A DNA stretch of 64,000 bases from Bacteroidia bacterium (GCA_014378485.1 JACMNO010000094.1:33485-97484), one strand, 5' to 3'. Counted from the stretch's first letter, positions 1 to 9,426 are shown. Notes: a model not told the origin generated them from the letters alone. Numbers and translations are program-made.

Positions 1-1
1 T

Positions 2-1039
2 ACATCGATAGGTAATGCTCTTACGTATGAATGGAATATTAATGGTGTAACCTACACAACTACCAACCCTTCTGTAAACCTGCCAAATGGCAACTATCCT
101 GTATTATTACAAACGTATTATGCGGGTCAGCCATGCGATTCTGCGTATCAAACTGTTACAGTTGGATGCAGTGGTACAAATACTGTATCATGCGTAGCAA
201 ACTTTACTTCTTTTACTGATACTTCTTGTGTGACTCATTTAACGAATACATCAACAGGAACTAATTTAACTTATGAGTGGTATGACATAACAAACATGAG
301 TAATCCTATCTTAATGGGAACTACTGCAAATCTGAGTTTAAATCTTCCTCAGGGTTATGCTCTATTTCAACTGGCAACTTTTTCTAACGGCACATTCTGT
401 GATTCTGCAACTAACTCTATTAATGTTAATTGTGGTAATCCGGCAAACGGTTGCCAGGCAGTATCTCAATTTGTAGTTTTCCCTGATTCAGTAAATCCTT
501 CAAGCGGAAATTACTACGCCTATAATTCTTCCTATGGTTCAGGTACAACTTCTTACATATGGAGTTTTGGCGATGGCGCTTCATCTACACAACAATACCC
601 TTTTCATCAGTATGGAGTACCAGGACAATATATCATTTGCTTAACTGTAAATGTAACTTATACGACCGCTCTAGGCACATCAACCTGCACAGATTCGTAT
701 TGTGATTCATCAAGTGTACAAAAGATGGCTGCAGGGTTTCTAATGAGCCAAATGAATGTTATTCCACAAACAGTTACCGGAATTAAGCATACTGAACAAT
801 TAGTTAGCTTAAATGCTTATCCAAATCCAGTAGCAGATGAATTAACTATTGAATCTTCTTCTGCCGATAACAAATTATCTTATATATTAATAGATGCGCT
901 GGGCAGAAACGTTTTAACAGGCTCTATAGAGAACTCGAAGGTTAACATTTATACCGGTAGTTTAGAGAAAGGCTTTTACAATTTGAGCATTACCAATGAA
1001 AAAGGAAATGCTTTAAAAACTGTGAAATTAGTGAAGTAA
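2..1039 (+). CDS. T9SS type A cargo protein, C-terminal part (5' end outside window)
   Basis: The frame is open from base 2 without a stop, so this is the C-terminal about 345 residues of a larger secreted protein. A GTG at 230 is only an internal codon. Two similar Cys-containing repeat units of about 70 residues come first, sharing the motif LTYEW followed by a C-D-S-A element. A PKD-type domain follows (core WSFGDG, near bases 550-660). The last about 75 residues are a type A T9SS sorting domain, starting at LNAYPNPVADELTI and ending in KTVKLVK. Such proteins cross the inner membrane by Sec and the outer membrane by the type IX machinery, after which the C-terminal domain is removed. The function of the passenger part is unknown; the PKD and repeat units suggest a surface or adhesive role. 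The gene is followed by a strong terminator. Confidence 0.85.
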   Translation, partial: TSIGNALTYEWNINGVTYTTTNPSVNLPNGNYPVLLQTYYAGQPCDSAYQTVTVGCSGTNTVSCVANFTSFTDTSCVTHLTNTSTGTNLTYEWYDITNMSNPILMGTTANLSLNLPQGYALFQLATFSNGTFCDSATNSINVNCGNPANGCQAVSQFVVFPDSVNPSSGNYYAYNSSYGSGTTSYIWSFGDGASSTQQYPFHQYGVPGQYIICLTVNVTYTTALGTSTCTDSYCDSSSVQKMAAGFLMSQMNVIPQTVTGIKHTEQLVSLNAYPNPVADELTIESSSADNKLSYILIDALGRNVLTGSIENSKVNIYTGSLEKGFYNLSITNEKGNALKTVKLVK

Positions 1040-1065
1040 TAAAAACTGTTTTTGTTTGTAACAAC

Positions 1066-1092
1066 GCCTCGCATTTTTGTGAGGCATTTTTT
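1066..1092 (+). terminator. Rho-independent terminator after the first T9SS gene
   Basis: A 7-bp stem (GCCTCGC pairing with GTGAGGC, one G-U pair) encloses a 6-base T-rich loop and is followed directly by ATTTTTT. It lies 27 bases after the stop codon. Confidence 0.8.
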
Positions 1093-1181
1093 ATAGACCT
1101 TTACCCACAACTCTAACTACCATCAAAATAAATTTCAATTTATTTGCCTTGCCTATTAACTTATTGTTATATATTAGGTAA

Positions 1182-2402
1182 GTGAAAAATGGTTGGCTAT
1201 ATTTTATTTTAGTTCTGCTTTGCAGCAAAACATATAGCCAAATTAACCTTGTTCAAAATCCAAGTTTTGAAGAAATTTCCTTATGCCCTAATCTACAATC
1301 CCAAATTAAATATGCTAATTTTTGGGATACTTTAAAAGCAGGTGGTGGCGGTACGCCTGATCTTTATAATTCATGTGATATTTCAAATTTTGTTGGTGTG
1401 CCTTACAACTCATTATCTTTTCAAGATGCACATTCTGGAGTATCCTATTCAGGTATTATTACCTACTATACAATAATACCTAATGGCAGAGAATATATAC
1501 AAAATAAGTTATTCAAAAAATTAGAAATTAATAAAACATATTGCGTGACTGCATATGTCAATTTACATAATTATTCTAACTGCGCTTTAGACCAAATTGG
1601 AATTTGTCTCGATAATGGTAGCATATACGCACCCTTTTCTAGTTTAGTAAATAATGCCAGTCCACAAATAACTAGTCAACTTGGCGCCTTTATTACAGAT
1701 ACTTTAAATTGGTCAAAAATACAAGGCCTATTTATGGCAAATGGAACTGAAGAGTATTTAACGATAGGAAATTTTAAATCAGATATACAAACTAATACAA
1801 TTACAATTCAAAGTTCAAATGCATACTCTGCAGTTTATTATTTTGATGATGTATCAGTTATAGATGCTAATACAAAAGCTTATGCAGGGCAGGATACATT
1901 AATTTGCAGTGGAGATAGTGTTTTTATTGGTAGGCAACCAGAGGTTGGCTTAGAGTGTGAGTGGCTGAATAACAATACACAAATTGCACAGGGCGCAGGC
2001 ATTTGGGTAAAACCAAACATTAGCCAACAATACATAATACAACAAGACGTTTGCAGTATATTAAGTTATGATACCATACAAGTTACTGTAAAAGATATGG
2101 ATTGTAACCCTATAGTAAATACTGAAATACCCAACGCGTTTTCGCCCAATGGGGACGGCATTAACGATGTATGGAACATAAGTTTAGGTTCGGGATCTGC
2201 ATTGAATGGATTTGAAGTATACAATCGTTGGGGTAATTTAATAGCTATGGCTTCAAGAGCTTCAGTCACCCAAATAAATTGGGATGGCAGAACAACAAGC
2301 GGTGAGCTCTGTAGTGATGGAATATATTTTTATGTATTGAAATATACAGATGCGAATGGCACAGAACAACAATTGAAAGGGTTTATTAGTTTGTTTAGAT
2401 AA
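1182..2402 (+). CDS. Secreted protein with type B T9SS (CHU_C, gliding motility-associated) C-terminal domain
   Basis: The 406-residue protein starts at a GTG codon and opens with a signal peptide (MKNGWLYFILVLLCSKTYSQ). The mature N-terminus begins LVQNPSFEE, a motif typical of carbohydrate-binding-like jelly-roll domains in Bacteroidota, and this region ends near residue 225 at YYFDDVSVID. A short Ig/PKD-like segment follows. From about residue 316 the protein has the CHU_C domain (NAFSPNGDGINDVW, YNRWGN, WDGRTTSG, GIYFYVLKY). CHU_C is the type B sorting signal for type IX secretion and usually needs a PorP/SprF partner; none is adjacent, although one lies at 19.8 kb. The passenger function is unknown. 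The gene is monocistronic, bounded by terminators on both sides. Confidence 0.85.
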   Translation: MKNGWLYFILVLLCSKTYSQINLVQNPSFEEISLCPNLQSQIKYANFWDTLKAGGGGTPDLYNSCDISNFVGVPYNSLSFQDAHSGVSYSGIITYYTIIPNGREYIQNKLFKKLEINKTYCVTAYVNLHNYSNCALDQIGICLDNGSIYAPFSSLVNNASPQITSQLGAFITDTLNWSKIQGLFMANGTEEYLTIGNFKSDIQTNTITIQSSNAYSAVYYFDDVSVIDANTKAYAGQDTLICSGDSVFIGRQPEVGLECEWLNNNTQIAQGAGIWVKPNISQQYIIQQDVCSILSYDTIQVTVKDMDCNPIVNTEIPNAFSPNGDGINDVWNISLGSGSALNGFEVYNRWGNLIAMASRASVTQINWDGRTTSGELCSDGIYFYVLKYTDANGTEQQLKGFISLFR

Positions 2403-2404
2403 AA

Positions 2405-2436
2405 AAAGCCCGCTAATCTTTCGGTTAGCGGGCTTT
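2405..2436. terminator. Bidirectional terminator between convergent genes
   Basis: A perfect 11-bp stem (AAGCCCGCTAA / TTAGCGGGCTT) with an 8-base loop has an A-tract on its left and a T-tract on its right. It therefore serves both the upstream + strand gene and rng on the - strand. Confidence 0.9.
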
Positions 2437-2458
2437 TCAATACTTAAAAAGTGAAAAT

Positions 2459-4015
2459 TTAAATTACAATTTCATCCAGATCCTTATTTAAAAAGTGGTA
2501 CTCCATAAAAGCATAGCTGTCGGATTTAATTACCTTGATCCACTGCTTGTATTCAAAGTACCATTTCCATTGTTTACTTCTGAAAAGTCCACCTTGTTTT
2601 AAATAGCCTTCGATGTACGGATGCACGCAAAGCGTTATATCTTTTGCAGATTGTTCCTTAATAATAAAACGCAACGCATTTTCTATTGTTTCAACAAATA
2701 AAATACTTGGCTGAACTTTGCCACTTCCATTGCAACTTGGGCAAGTTTCTAAAACCTCAACATTTACTTCAGGGCGTAAACGCTGGCGGGTAATCTGTAT
2801 TAATCCAAATTTGCTTGGAGGTAAAATGTTGTGTCGCGCTCTGTCCGACTTCATTTCTTCTTTCAACTTGTCAAACAGTAATTTTCTGTTCTCAGGATTA
2901 TGAAGATCAATAAAATCAATTACAATGATACCGCCCATATCACGTAAACGTAATTGACGGGCTACCTCAACAGCTGCTTCTAAATTTACTTCAAGTGCAT
3001 TTTCTTCCTGTGATTTATCACTCTTCGAACGGTTTCCGCTGTTCACATCAAACACGTGCAACGCCTCGGTGTGTTCTACAACAAGGTAAGCGCCGCTTTT
3101 CATAAACACCGATTTACCAAATAATGATTTTATCTGACGATCGATTCCGAAATTATCAAAAATAGGAACCTTGCCTGTATAGTGTTTTAAAATATCAACC
3201 TTGTCAGGAGAAATAGTTTTGATGTACGATTTCAAATCATCGTATACTCTTTCGCTATTTACATGAATGGCGTTAAAAGAAGCGTTCAAGAAATCTCTTA
3301 AAATGGCATTGGTTCTGTCTACCTCTCCTAATAAACGAAAAGGTGGTTCAGCTGTTTGTAATGCCTTAAAACATTCTTCCCATTTGGAAACAAGATCAGC
3401 AACATCCCCTTCAATATCAGAAACAGATTTTCCTTCGGCAACCGTTCTAACAATCACACCAAAGTTTTTTGGTTTAATGCTTTGAATCAGTGCTTTCAAT
3501 CTTGTTTTCTCTTCGCTGCTTCTGATCTTTGACGAAACAGAAACTTTATCAGAGAAAGGGATCAATACAATGTATCGTCCTGCAATTGAAATTTCTGTTG
3601 TAATTCTTGGTCCTTTGGCAGAAATTGGTTCTTTGGCAACCTGCACTAAAACATATTGCCCGGGCTTAACAGCTTCATTAATTTTTCCATCTTTATTGAT
3701 GTTTCCTTCATTTTTAAAATACATTAAATTGCTCACATTCTGTTTACCAGAACGAACAGCATCTACGTATTTAAATAATGAATTAGCTTGCGGACCTAAA
3801 TCCAAATAATGCAAAAATGCATCTTTCTCGTATCCCACGTCTACAAAGGCTGCGTTAAGTCCGGTCATAACCTTTTTAACTTTACCTAGGTAGATATCGC
3901 CCACCGAAAATTTTATGTTATTTTTTTCCTTATGCAGTTCTATCAAACGTTTGTCGTTCAATAGCCCTATAACAACTTCGTTAGGCGTAGAATTTATTAC
4001 TAGTTCTACGTTCAC
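2459..4015 (-). CDS. rng: Ribonuclease G (RNase E/G family)
   Basis: The 518-residue endoribonuclease has the RNase G layout. It has an N-terminal S1 RNA-binding domain with the family insert (VGDIYLGKVKKVMTGLNAAFVDVG, residues about 37-130). The catalytic region carries the two metal-binding aspartate motifs HVFDVNSG (near 320) and VIDFIDLHNPE (near 365). Next are RQRLRPE and the zinc-link cysteines CPSCNGSG (near 422), which hold the dimer. The length fits RNase G; the long degradosome scaffold of RNase E is absent. It should process 5' monophosphorylated rRNA and mRNA in the cytoplasm. It follows HU, a TPR gene and a tiny ribosomal-type ORF on the same strand, an order I recall as common in Bacteroidota. 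Confidence 0.95.
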   Translation of the reverse strand: MNVELVINSTPNEVVIGLLNDKRLIELHKEKNNIKFSVGDIYLGKVKKVMTGLNAAFVDVGYEKDAFLHYLDLGPQANSLFKYVDAVRSGKQNVSNLMYFKNEGNINKDGKINEAVKPGQYVLVQVAKEPISAKGPRITTEISIAGRYIVLIPFSDKVSVSSKIRSSEEKTRLKALIQSIKPKNFGVIVRTVAEGKSVSDIEGDVADLVSKWEECFKALQTAEPPFRLLGEVDRTNAILRDFLNASFNAIHVNSERVYDDLKSYIKTISPDKVDILKHYTGKVPIFDNFGIDRQIKSLFGKSVFMKSGAYLVVEHTEALHVFDVNSGNRSKSDKSQEENALEVNLEAAVEVARQLRLRDMGGIIVIDFIDLHNPENRKLLFDKLKEEMKSDRARHNILPPSKFGLIQITRQRLRPEVNVEVLETCPSCNGSGKVQPSILFVETIENALRFIIKEQSAKDITLCVHPYIEGYLKQGGLFRSKQWKWYFEYKQWIKVIKSDSYAFMEYHFLNKDLDEIVI

Positions 4016-4298
4016 TTTTAAATAGTTTTAATGGCCGCAACTTAAAAATAGCTTTTTTAGCATTAAACCTCATTTTAAAGTAATCACTTACCGAAGTAAA
4101 CTGCACTTTTAAAACCTCGTTAACCTAAAGTAACTGATATTTAGAGGCGTCCTAATTTATATATAATAACATTTTGCATGCATCAAAACAATTAAGTTCC
4201 AGCAAACAATAACATACACAAATAACACAAACGGTAAAACTAAATCGTCTTTCCGTTTGTGTATAATCTTTTAAAAAAATCTAATCAGCGACAGCTAA

Positions 4299-4388
4299 TT
4301 ATTTTTTCTTATGACGGTTCTTTCTCAAACGTTTTTTGCGTTTGTGTGTCGCCATCTTATGTCTTTTTCTTTTCTTTCCGCTTGGCAT
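4299..4388 (-). CDS. 29-residue basic protein, AURKAIP1/COX24-domain (bS22/mS38-like) ribosomal candidate
   Basis: This short ORF reads MPSGKKRKRHKM at its start and RLRKNRHKKK at its end, with TAA at 4299. More than half of its residues are Lys, Arg or His. From family knowledge, near-identical peptides are annotated in Bacteroidota as AURKAIP1/COX24 domain-containing proteins. That family includes the mitochondrial small-subunit protein mS38 and actinobacterial bS22, whose core M-x-K-K-x-R-K-x-x-R-R pattern can be aligned here. It is probably a ribosomal or rRNA-binding protein. It lies 39 bases after the TPR gene and probably shares its transcript. It is easy to miss because of its length. 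The ribosomal assignment is inference. Confidence 0.75.
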   Translation of the reverse strand: MPSGKKRKRHKMATHKRKKRLRKNRHKKK

Positions 4389-4427
4389 AATCCTTAGGTT
4401 TTAAAAAATTTATATTAGGTTAATTAT

Positions 4428-5258
4428 TTATTTTTTTAGTTGTTCAATGTATTTCAGTACTTCTTGTTTTGCCATGGCATCTTCTGTGACACCGGCATAT
4501 TTTTCAAGCATTTCAATCGTCTTTCCCTTTTGACCCTGCTGTTCATAAGCATCTGCTAAATGCAAATAAGCTTCAATGTATAAAGGGTCAATACTCAACA
4601 CTTTTTCAAATCGCTTAATTGCTTTATCCCATTGTTGCGATTTAACAGAGAAAAAAGCAAAGGTCAATTGAAGCTTGACATTATTACTATCCGTTTTCTC
4701 AACATCACGTAACAACCCTATTCCTTTCATAGGATCTTTTCCGTCCTCAACAAAACAAGCCGCTAACTGTATCTTCGCATCAATATTCTTATCATCTTTT
4801 TCTATTGCTTTTTCATAACAACGAATGGCACTTTGGTATAAAGTCGGAATTTCATTATTATCCTTTGTAAAACGAACCGAATAATAATAGCGATCTCCCG
4901 CTTTACTGTATGCTATAGAAGTATTTTTTCTTTCAGCAATCTGTTCCACAAAGTAAGCAGCAAAATCAGGCCTTTTTTGTTTATCCCAAAATTGCACAAC
5001 TGAAACAAATGCCGTATCAACTTGTGAGCTTTTAGCTTTCGCTAATAAATCATCATAGGTCGCTTTAACTTCTGGTTTCAAAGATTTAGAAGCCATCGTG
5101 ATAAACGTTTCCAAACTCAGCACTTTTTCAGAAGCACTGGATGTAACTTTATCCTTGGTTTCTTTTTCTGGATTTGTTTTAGGGGCAAGAAATAAAAGAA
5201 CGAATAAAACAACAGCTGTTATCAATAAACCTACCTGCGTTTTACGAATCAATGTCAT
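4428..5258 (-). CDS. Membrane-anchored tetratricopeptide repeat protein
   Basis: The 276-residue protein has an N-terminal transmembrane anchor (residues about 10-26, LLITAVVLFVLLFLAP), a charged low-complexity linker, and a C-terminal half made of TPR helices. The clearest units are AIRCYEKAIEKDDKNIDAKI, AIKRFEKVLSIDPLYIEAYL and the following LADAYEQQGQKGKTIEML. TPRs mediate protein-protein contacts; no catalytic motif is visible. The start codon overlaps the stop of the HU gene by one base, indicating translational coupling. The HU-TPR-rng neighbourhood suggests a housekeeping role, but the partner is unknown. Topology (cytoplasmic or periplasmic TPR domain) cannot be decided from sequence alone. 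Confidence 0.8.
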   Translation of the reverse strand: MTLIRKTQVGLLITAVVLFVLLFLAPKTNPEKETKDKVTSSASEKVLSLETFITMASKSLKPEVKATYDDLLAKAKSSQVDTAFVSVVQFWDKQKRPDFAAYFVEQIAERKNTSIAYSKAGDRYYYSVRFTKDNNEIPTLYQSAIRCYEKAIEKDDKNIDAKIQLAACFVEDGKDPMKGIGLLRDVEKTDSNNVKLQLTFAFFSVKSQQWDKAIKRFEKVLSIDPLYIEAYLHLADAYEQQGQKGKTIEMLEKYAGVTEDAMAKQEVLKYIEQLKK

Positions 5259-5575
5259 TATTCAATCTGTTTGTTATCAAGTGGTTCTGCCACTTTTACG
5301 TTTTTCTTAACTCTTTCGCTAAATGTTTTAGCGGGCTTAAATGCCGGAATGAAATGCGCCGGAATAATTACTGTTGTATTTTTAGAAATGTTACGGCCTA
5401 CCTTTTCTGCACGTTTCTTCACTACAAAGGTTCCAAATCCACGTAAATAAACGTTTTTTCCTTCAGTCATAGAAGTTCGGATAGATTTCATGAACGCTTC
5501 AACAGTTGTTTGCACAACAATCTTCTCGATGCCTGTTTTTTCTGAAATTTCGTTTACTATATCTGCTTTAGTCAT
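5258..5575 (-). CDS. HU/IHF-family DNA-binding protein
   Basis: The 105-residue protein has the full HU fold. It has an N-terminal helical dimerisation part (MTKADIVNEISEKTGI), the signature VYLRGFGTFVVKKRAEKVGRN leading into the beta arms, and a terminal FKPAKTFSERVKK. The usual Pro at the arm tip that intercalates into DNA is probably in VIIPAHFIPAFKP. It bends DNA and organises the nucleoid. The C-terminal tail is about 12 residues longer than classical 90-residue HU. It is the first gene of the - strand group running to rng and has a good Bacteroidota promoter upstream. Confidence 0.92.
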   Translation of the reverse strand: MTKADIVNEISEKTGIEKIVVQTTVEAFMKSIRTSMTEGKNVYLRGFGTFVVKKRAEKVGRNISKNTTVIIPAHFIPAFKPAKTFSERVKKNVKVAEPLDNKQIE

Positions 5576-5622
5576 TTACAAAATATTTATAATCAGCGAT
5601 TTAAAAATTAAAAATCGGGCTG

Positions 5623-5650
5623 CAAAGATAAGCTTTTTATTGTAAATCAA
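5623..5650 (-). promoter_or_regulatory. Bacteroidota-type promoter for the HU-TPR group
   Basis: Read on the - strand, TATCTTTG (bases 5630-5623) matches the -7 consensus TAnnTTTG exactly. TTG at 5650-5648, 17 bases upstream, fits the -33 element. The box lies about 48 bases before the HU start codon. Confidence 0.65.
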
Positions 5651-5822
5651 AAATTTAGAATGTTTTTTTTGCCCTTTTTGCCTATAAATTCTGTTTTTTA
5701 ACGAAATTCTTAAAAAAACCTGATTTCTAATTTTTTCTAACTTCTTGAACAGTGCTTTAATTCATACTGTCGTTTTGAGACTATTTTCCCTATTTTGAGT
5801 ATATTAGCGCTCTCTATCAGCT

Positions 5823-6425
5823 ATGAAGAATTTTTTTGGTTATATCAAATCAAAGGTGTTTATTAAACATTTTTTGCTGGCAATTGTATGCCTCGTCTTT
5901 GTATTATGGGCTTTATTTAAATTACTCGGTGTTTATACGCATCATGGTGAAACAGCTGAAGTTCCAGATTTTAAACGGAAAACAATGGCTGAATTAGATG
6001 CTTTTGTCGCTAATAAACATATAGGATACGTAGTTATTGATAGCATTTATGACCCTAAAGAAGCCCCCGGAATAGTGATCAGGCAGGACCCGGAAGCTAA
6101 TTCACTGGTAAAACACAATAGAATTATCTATTTATACGTTACTAGCATGCAGGCGCCTCAAATGGAAATGCCAAAGCTAGTTGACCGAAGTACCCGTCAG
6201 GCCGTATTTATGATCGAAAGCTACGGTTTAAAAGTTGGTAAAATAACTGAAATAGCCGGCGACTGTAAAGGATGTGTATTAAAACAGTTTTTTAACGGGA
6301 AAGAAATAGCAGCAGGTGCCGCCATTAAAAAAGGAAGTAAAATAGACCTGGCAGTAGGTAAAAAAGAAGATTATAGCGCTCCGGTTGATTCAACAACAGT
6401 TGTGGATAATCCGGAACCAAATTAA
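5823..6425 (+). CDS. PASTA domain membrane protein
   Basis: The 200-residue protein has one N-terminal transmembrane helix (residues about 17-38), which places the rest in the periplasm. Two PASTA-like repeats follow: residues about 44-110 (EVPDFKRKTMAELDAF to IIYLYVTS) and 115-188 (MPKLVDRSTRQAVFMIESYGL to KIDLAVGK). PASTA domains bind peptidoglycan fragments or act as spacers in cell-wall enzymes. Here there is no kinase or transpeptidase domain. It heads a tight cluster with a T9SS protein (10-base gap) and the RluD-type synthase. PASTA genes next to rluD-like genes are, as I recall, common in this phylum. The role is probably cell-envelope related but unproven. Confidence 0.85.
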   Translation: MKNFFGYIKSKVFIKHFLLAIVCLVFVLWALFKLLGVYTHHGETAEVPDFKRKTMAELDAFVANKHIGYVVIDSIYDPKEAPGIVIRQDPEANSLVKHNRIIYLYVTSMQAPQMEMPKLVDRSTRQAVFMIESYGLKVGKITEIAGDCKGCVLKQFFNGKEIAAGAAIKKGSKIDLAVGKKEDYSAPVDSTTVVDNPEPN

Positions 6426-6435
6426 TTATTTATAA

Positions 6436-8349
6436 ATGACCACTTATATAATAAAAAGAACTTTCATACTTCTATTATTAGTATCCTCTGCAATGGCTCA
6501 GGAACAACTAATGCCATTGCGCAGCAACATTAATTTGACAAAACCTCAACAAAACAAAACACTGAGTAAAACATCATCTGTTATTCCTGTTAATCTGCCT
6601 TTTTTCGATGATTTTTCGTACGCTTTTAAATCTCCTTACCCTTCCTCTAATAACTGGATAGATTCTAATGTCTACGTTAATATGGGGTTTGCGATAGCGC
6701 CTATAACCATGGGAGTTGCAACATTTGATGGTTTAAATAAAAAAGGTTATCCCTATCTGATCAATGCCGCTGTGAACTACTCGGGCCCTTCTGATTATCT
6801 GACTTCAAAACCTGTTAATTTACATTCAACTTCTACTCATACATATAGCCCGGCTGATAGTATTTATATTAGTTTTTATTACCAGGCAGAAGGTAACGGA
6901 GATTGGCCAGAACCCAATGATTCTTTATGCCTTGATTTTTTTAAAGCCAGACAAGGGATCAAGGGCACATGGAAAAAAGTGTGGGGCATAAAAGGCTATA
7001 ATCCCAGCGCTGTTGATACTAATTTTCGTAGGGTAAGGGTTGCAATAGCAGACACCGCCTATTGTGATAGTTTATTCCAATTCCGTTTTAGAAATAAAGC
7101 AACAGCCAATGGTAGCAATGATCATTGGCACATTGACTATGTGCAGGTGAAACAGAATTATTTTATTAACGATACCATTTTAGATGATGTATCTTATGCC
7201 TACCGCTCTACTTCTTTTTTAAAAAATTACTATACCATGCCATACAGGCAGTATAACGAGGTACTTGAAAGAGCCCCGGGTTTTCATAATTTTTTCAGGA
7301 GTAATTTTAATGTCCCAAAATTTTCTGTTTATGATTATACAGTAGCAACTAAAACGGGTACTCCAATCCCCTCAGATCCCTACGGAACTTTTGCAACAGG
7401 GATCTCACCATATTCTCCCACTCAAAACCAGGGCTACTATACTGGGAATGCCGCTAATCCTGTTTTTACTTATTCAGGGTCTCTTTTACCTTCAACACTT
7501 CCTGACTCAACTTATTTTACAATAAAACATGTTATATCAACTTCTGGAGATCTTTATAAATCAAATGATACTTTGGTTCATATACAGAACTTTAAAAACT
7601 ATTACGCCTATGATGACGGCTCCGCAGAAGTAGGATATTACTTAAATACTTATGGCGCTAAAACTGCAGTAAGGTTTACACTAAATACTTTTGACACTTT
7701 AAAATCGGTACGTATCTTTTTTGATCCAATCATTAACGGTACAGCTACCCTAGGATCATCCTTCAGGATTATTATTTGGGATGCAGGAGGCAGCGGTCCC
7801 GGTAGCATCATCTATAAAGACAGTTTAATGTATCCAAAATACATTGCCGGAGATTATTATACGATCCCAACTTATAGTTTAACATCCTGCTTGCCTCTTT
7901 CTGTTGGAACTTACTATATCGGCATTCAACAAACTACTAACCAGCCCTTAAATATTGGTTTTGATAGAAACACGGATCACAGAGATGCTTTATATTATGA
8001 TGTTGTTGGAAACTGGGTTCAATCTACTATCCGTGGTTCGTTAATGATCAACCCGGTGATGGGCTGTACATATCCAGTATTTGTGGGGATAAGTGAACAT
8101 GAACAAAATAACAAAATGAAAATATTCCCTAATCCGGCTCAAAATAGTGTATCTATTAGTTATCAGGGAAATCAACTTGAAACCGGCACACTTGAGATTT
8201 CAAATTCTTTAGGGCAATTAGTTTATACAAAATCTATTGTAAGTAATGAATCCATAGATATTAGTGATTTATCAAACGGTTTATATTTTATACATTTAAA
8301 AGGCAGTAGCCTAAACGTTAGTTCTCAGAAACTAATTATTTCCAGATAA
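6436..8349 (+). CDS. T9SS type A sorting domain-containing secreted protein
   Basis: The 637-residue protein has an N-terminal signal peptide ending near AMAQ (residue 21). A large passenger region follows, with the recurrent Bacteroidota opening LPFFDDFSYA and several aromatic-rich beta-domain segments. The C-terminus is a type A sorting domain: MKIFPNPAQNSVSI, LEISNSLGQLVY, ISDLSNGLYFIHLKG, SQKLIISR. This targets it to the type IX system for release or attachment at the cell surface. I do not recognise an enzyme domain. It sits between the PASTA gene and the pseudouridine synthase with gaps of 10 and 12 bases, so the three are probably co-transcribed, although a functional link is not evident. 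Confidence 0.85.
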   Translation: MTTYIIKRTFILLLLVSSAMAQEQLMPLRSNINLTKPQQNKTLSKTSSVIPVNLPFFDDFSYAFKSPYPSSNNWIDSNVYVNMGFAIAPITMGVATFDGLNKKGYPYLINAAVNYSGPSDYLTSKPVNLHSTSTHTYSPADSIYISFYYQAEGNGDWPEPNDSLCLDFFKARQGIKGTWKKVWGIKGYNPSAVDTNFRRVRVAIADTAYCDSLFQFRFRNKATANGSNDHWHIDYVQVKQNYFINDTILDDVSYAYRSTSFLKNYYTMPYRQYNEVLERAPGFHNFFRSNFNVPKFSVYDYTVATKTGTPIPSDPYGTFATGISPYSPTQNQGYYTGNAANPVFTYSGSLLPSTLPDSTYFTIKHVISTSGDLYKSNDTLVHIQNFKNYYAYDDGSAEVGYYLNTYGAKTAVRFTLNTFDTLKSVRIFFDPIINGTATLGSSFRIIIWDAGGSGPGSIIYKDSLMYPKYIAGDYYTIPTYSLTSCLPLSVGTYYIGIQQTTNQPLNIGFDRNTDHRDALYYDVVGNWVQSTIRGSLMINPVMGCTYPVFVGISEHEQNNKMKIFPNPAQNSVSISYQGNQLETGTLEISNSLGQLVYTKSIVSNESIDISDLSNGLYFIHLKGSSLNVSSQKLIISR

Positions 8350-8361
8350 AAATTAAACCAT

Positions 8362-9426
8362 ATGAAAGATGATATTGAAGAAGTTGAAACAGGTGAAGAT
8401 GATAAAGAGCTTTACGAACATCACAACATCAAGGTAGAAAAAGGCCAGGTTATGATGAGGATCGATAAATTTTTAATGATCCGTATTCAAAATGCAACCC
8501 GTACAAAATTACAACAGGCCTGTGACAACGAATGTATTTTGGTAAACGGGAAACCGGTTAAATCCAGTTACAAAATAAAACCATTGGATGAAATTTCTAT
8601 CCTGATGACGACACCTCCGCGCGATGTAGAAGTGCTGGCAGAAGATATTCCTATTAATGTGGTTTATGAAGATGATTATATCTGTGTAGTGAATAAAGAA
8701 CCGGGCATGGTTGTTCATCCCGCTTATGGTCACTACTCGGGAACACTCGTCAATGCTTTGGCTTACCGTTTCAAAAATTTACCAACTTCTAAAACACAAC
8801 TCACAGAAAATTTATCTATCGACAGGCCCGGTTTAGTGCATCGTATTGATAAAAACACATCCGGAATTATTATTGTTGCTAAAACAGAATTAGCAATGAC
8901 CCGTTTGGCCAAAGATTTTTTTGATAGAAATCTGGATAGAAAATATATTGCCATTGTTTGGGGTGATGTGAAAGAGGATGCAGGAACTATCACCTGCAAC
9001 GTTGCCCGTGACTTGAAAAACAGGAAAGTGATGGCTTGTTTCCCCGATAGCGATCATGGTAAACATGCGATTACGCATTACAAAGTGATTGAGCGTTTTG
9101 GTTATGTAACGGTGGTAGAGTGCAAATTAGAAACCGGCCGCACACACCAGATTCGTATTCACATGAAACATATAGGACATCCATTATTTAATGATAATGA
9201 ATATGGAGGGGACCGAATATTAAAAGGTTTACCAAGTAATAAATACAAGCAATTTATTGAGAATTGTTTCGAGATACTACCACGCCAGGCACTTCATGCC
9301 AAAACATTAGGCATTACTCATCCAATAACCAAAGAGCCGATATTCTTTGAAAGTGAATTACCTGCTGACATGCAACAGGTCATCGATAAATGGAGGAAGT
9401 ACTCTTATAAATTTGAGGAAGAATAA
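8362..9426 (+). CDS. rluD: RluA-family 23S rRNA pseudouridine synthase (RluD-like)
   Basis: The 354-residue enzyme starts with an acidic tail and then an S4 RNA-binding domain (MRIDKFLMIRIQNATRTKLQ to KPLDEISI, residues about 31-80). The catalytic domain carries HRIDKNTSG with the nucleophilic Asp near residue 163, and the family motif GRTHQIRIHMKHIGHPLFND. It isomerises uridines in 23S rRNA, and the S4-plus-catalytic layout is that of RluD (positions 1911/1915/1917 in E. coli numbering), though RluC-like specificity cannot be excluded. It is the last gene of the PASTA cluster and converges on the TM2 gene across a 257-base gap. Confidence 0.9.
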   Translation: MKDDIEEVETGEDDKELYEHHNIKVEKGQVMMRIDKFLMIRIQNATRTKLQQACDNECILVNGKPVKSSYKIKPLDEISILMTTPPRDVEVLAEDIPINVVYEDDYICVVNKEPGMVVHPAYGHYSGTLVNALAYRFKNLPTSKTQLTENLSIDRPGLVHRIDKNTSGIIIVAKTELAMTRLAKDFFDRNLDRKYIAIVWGDVKEDAGTITCNVARDLKNRKVMACFPDSDHGKHAITHYKVIERFGYVTVVECKLETGRTHQIRIHMKHIGHPLFNDNEYGGDRILKGLPSNKYKQFIENCFEILPRQALHAKTLGITHPITKEPIFFESELPADMQQVIDKWRKYSYKFEEE

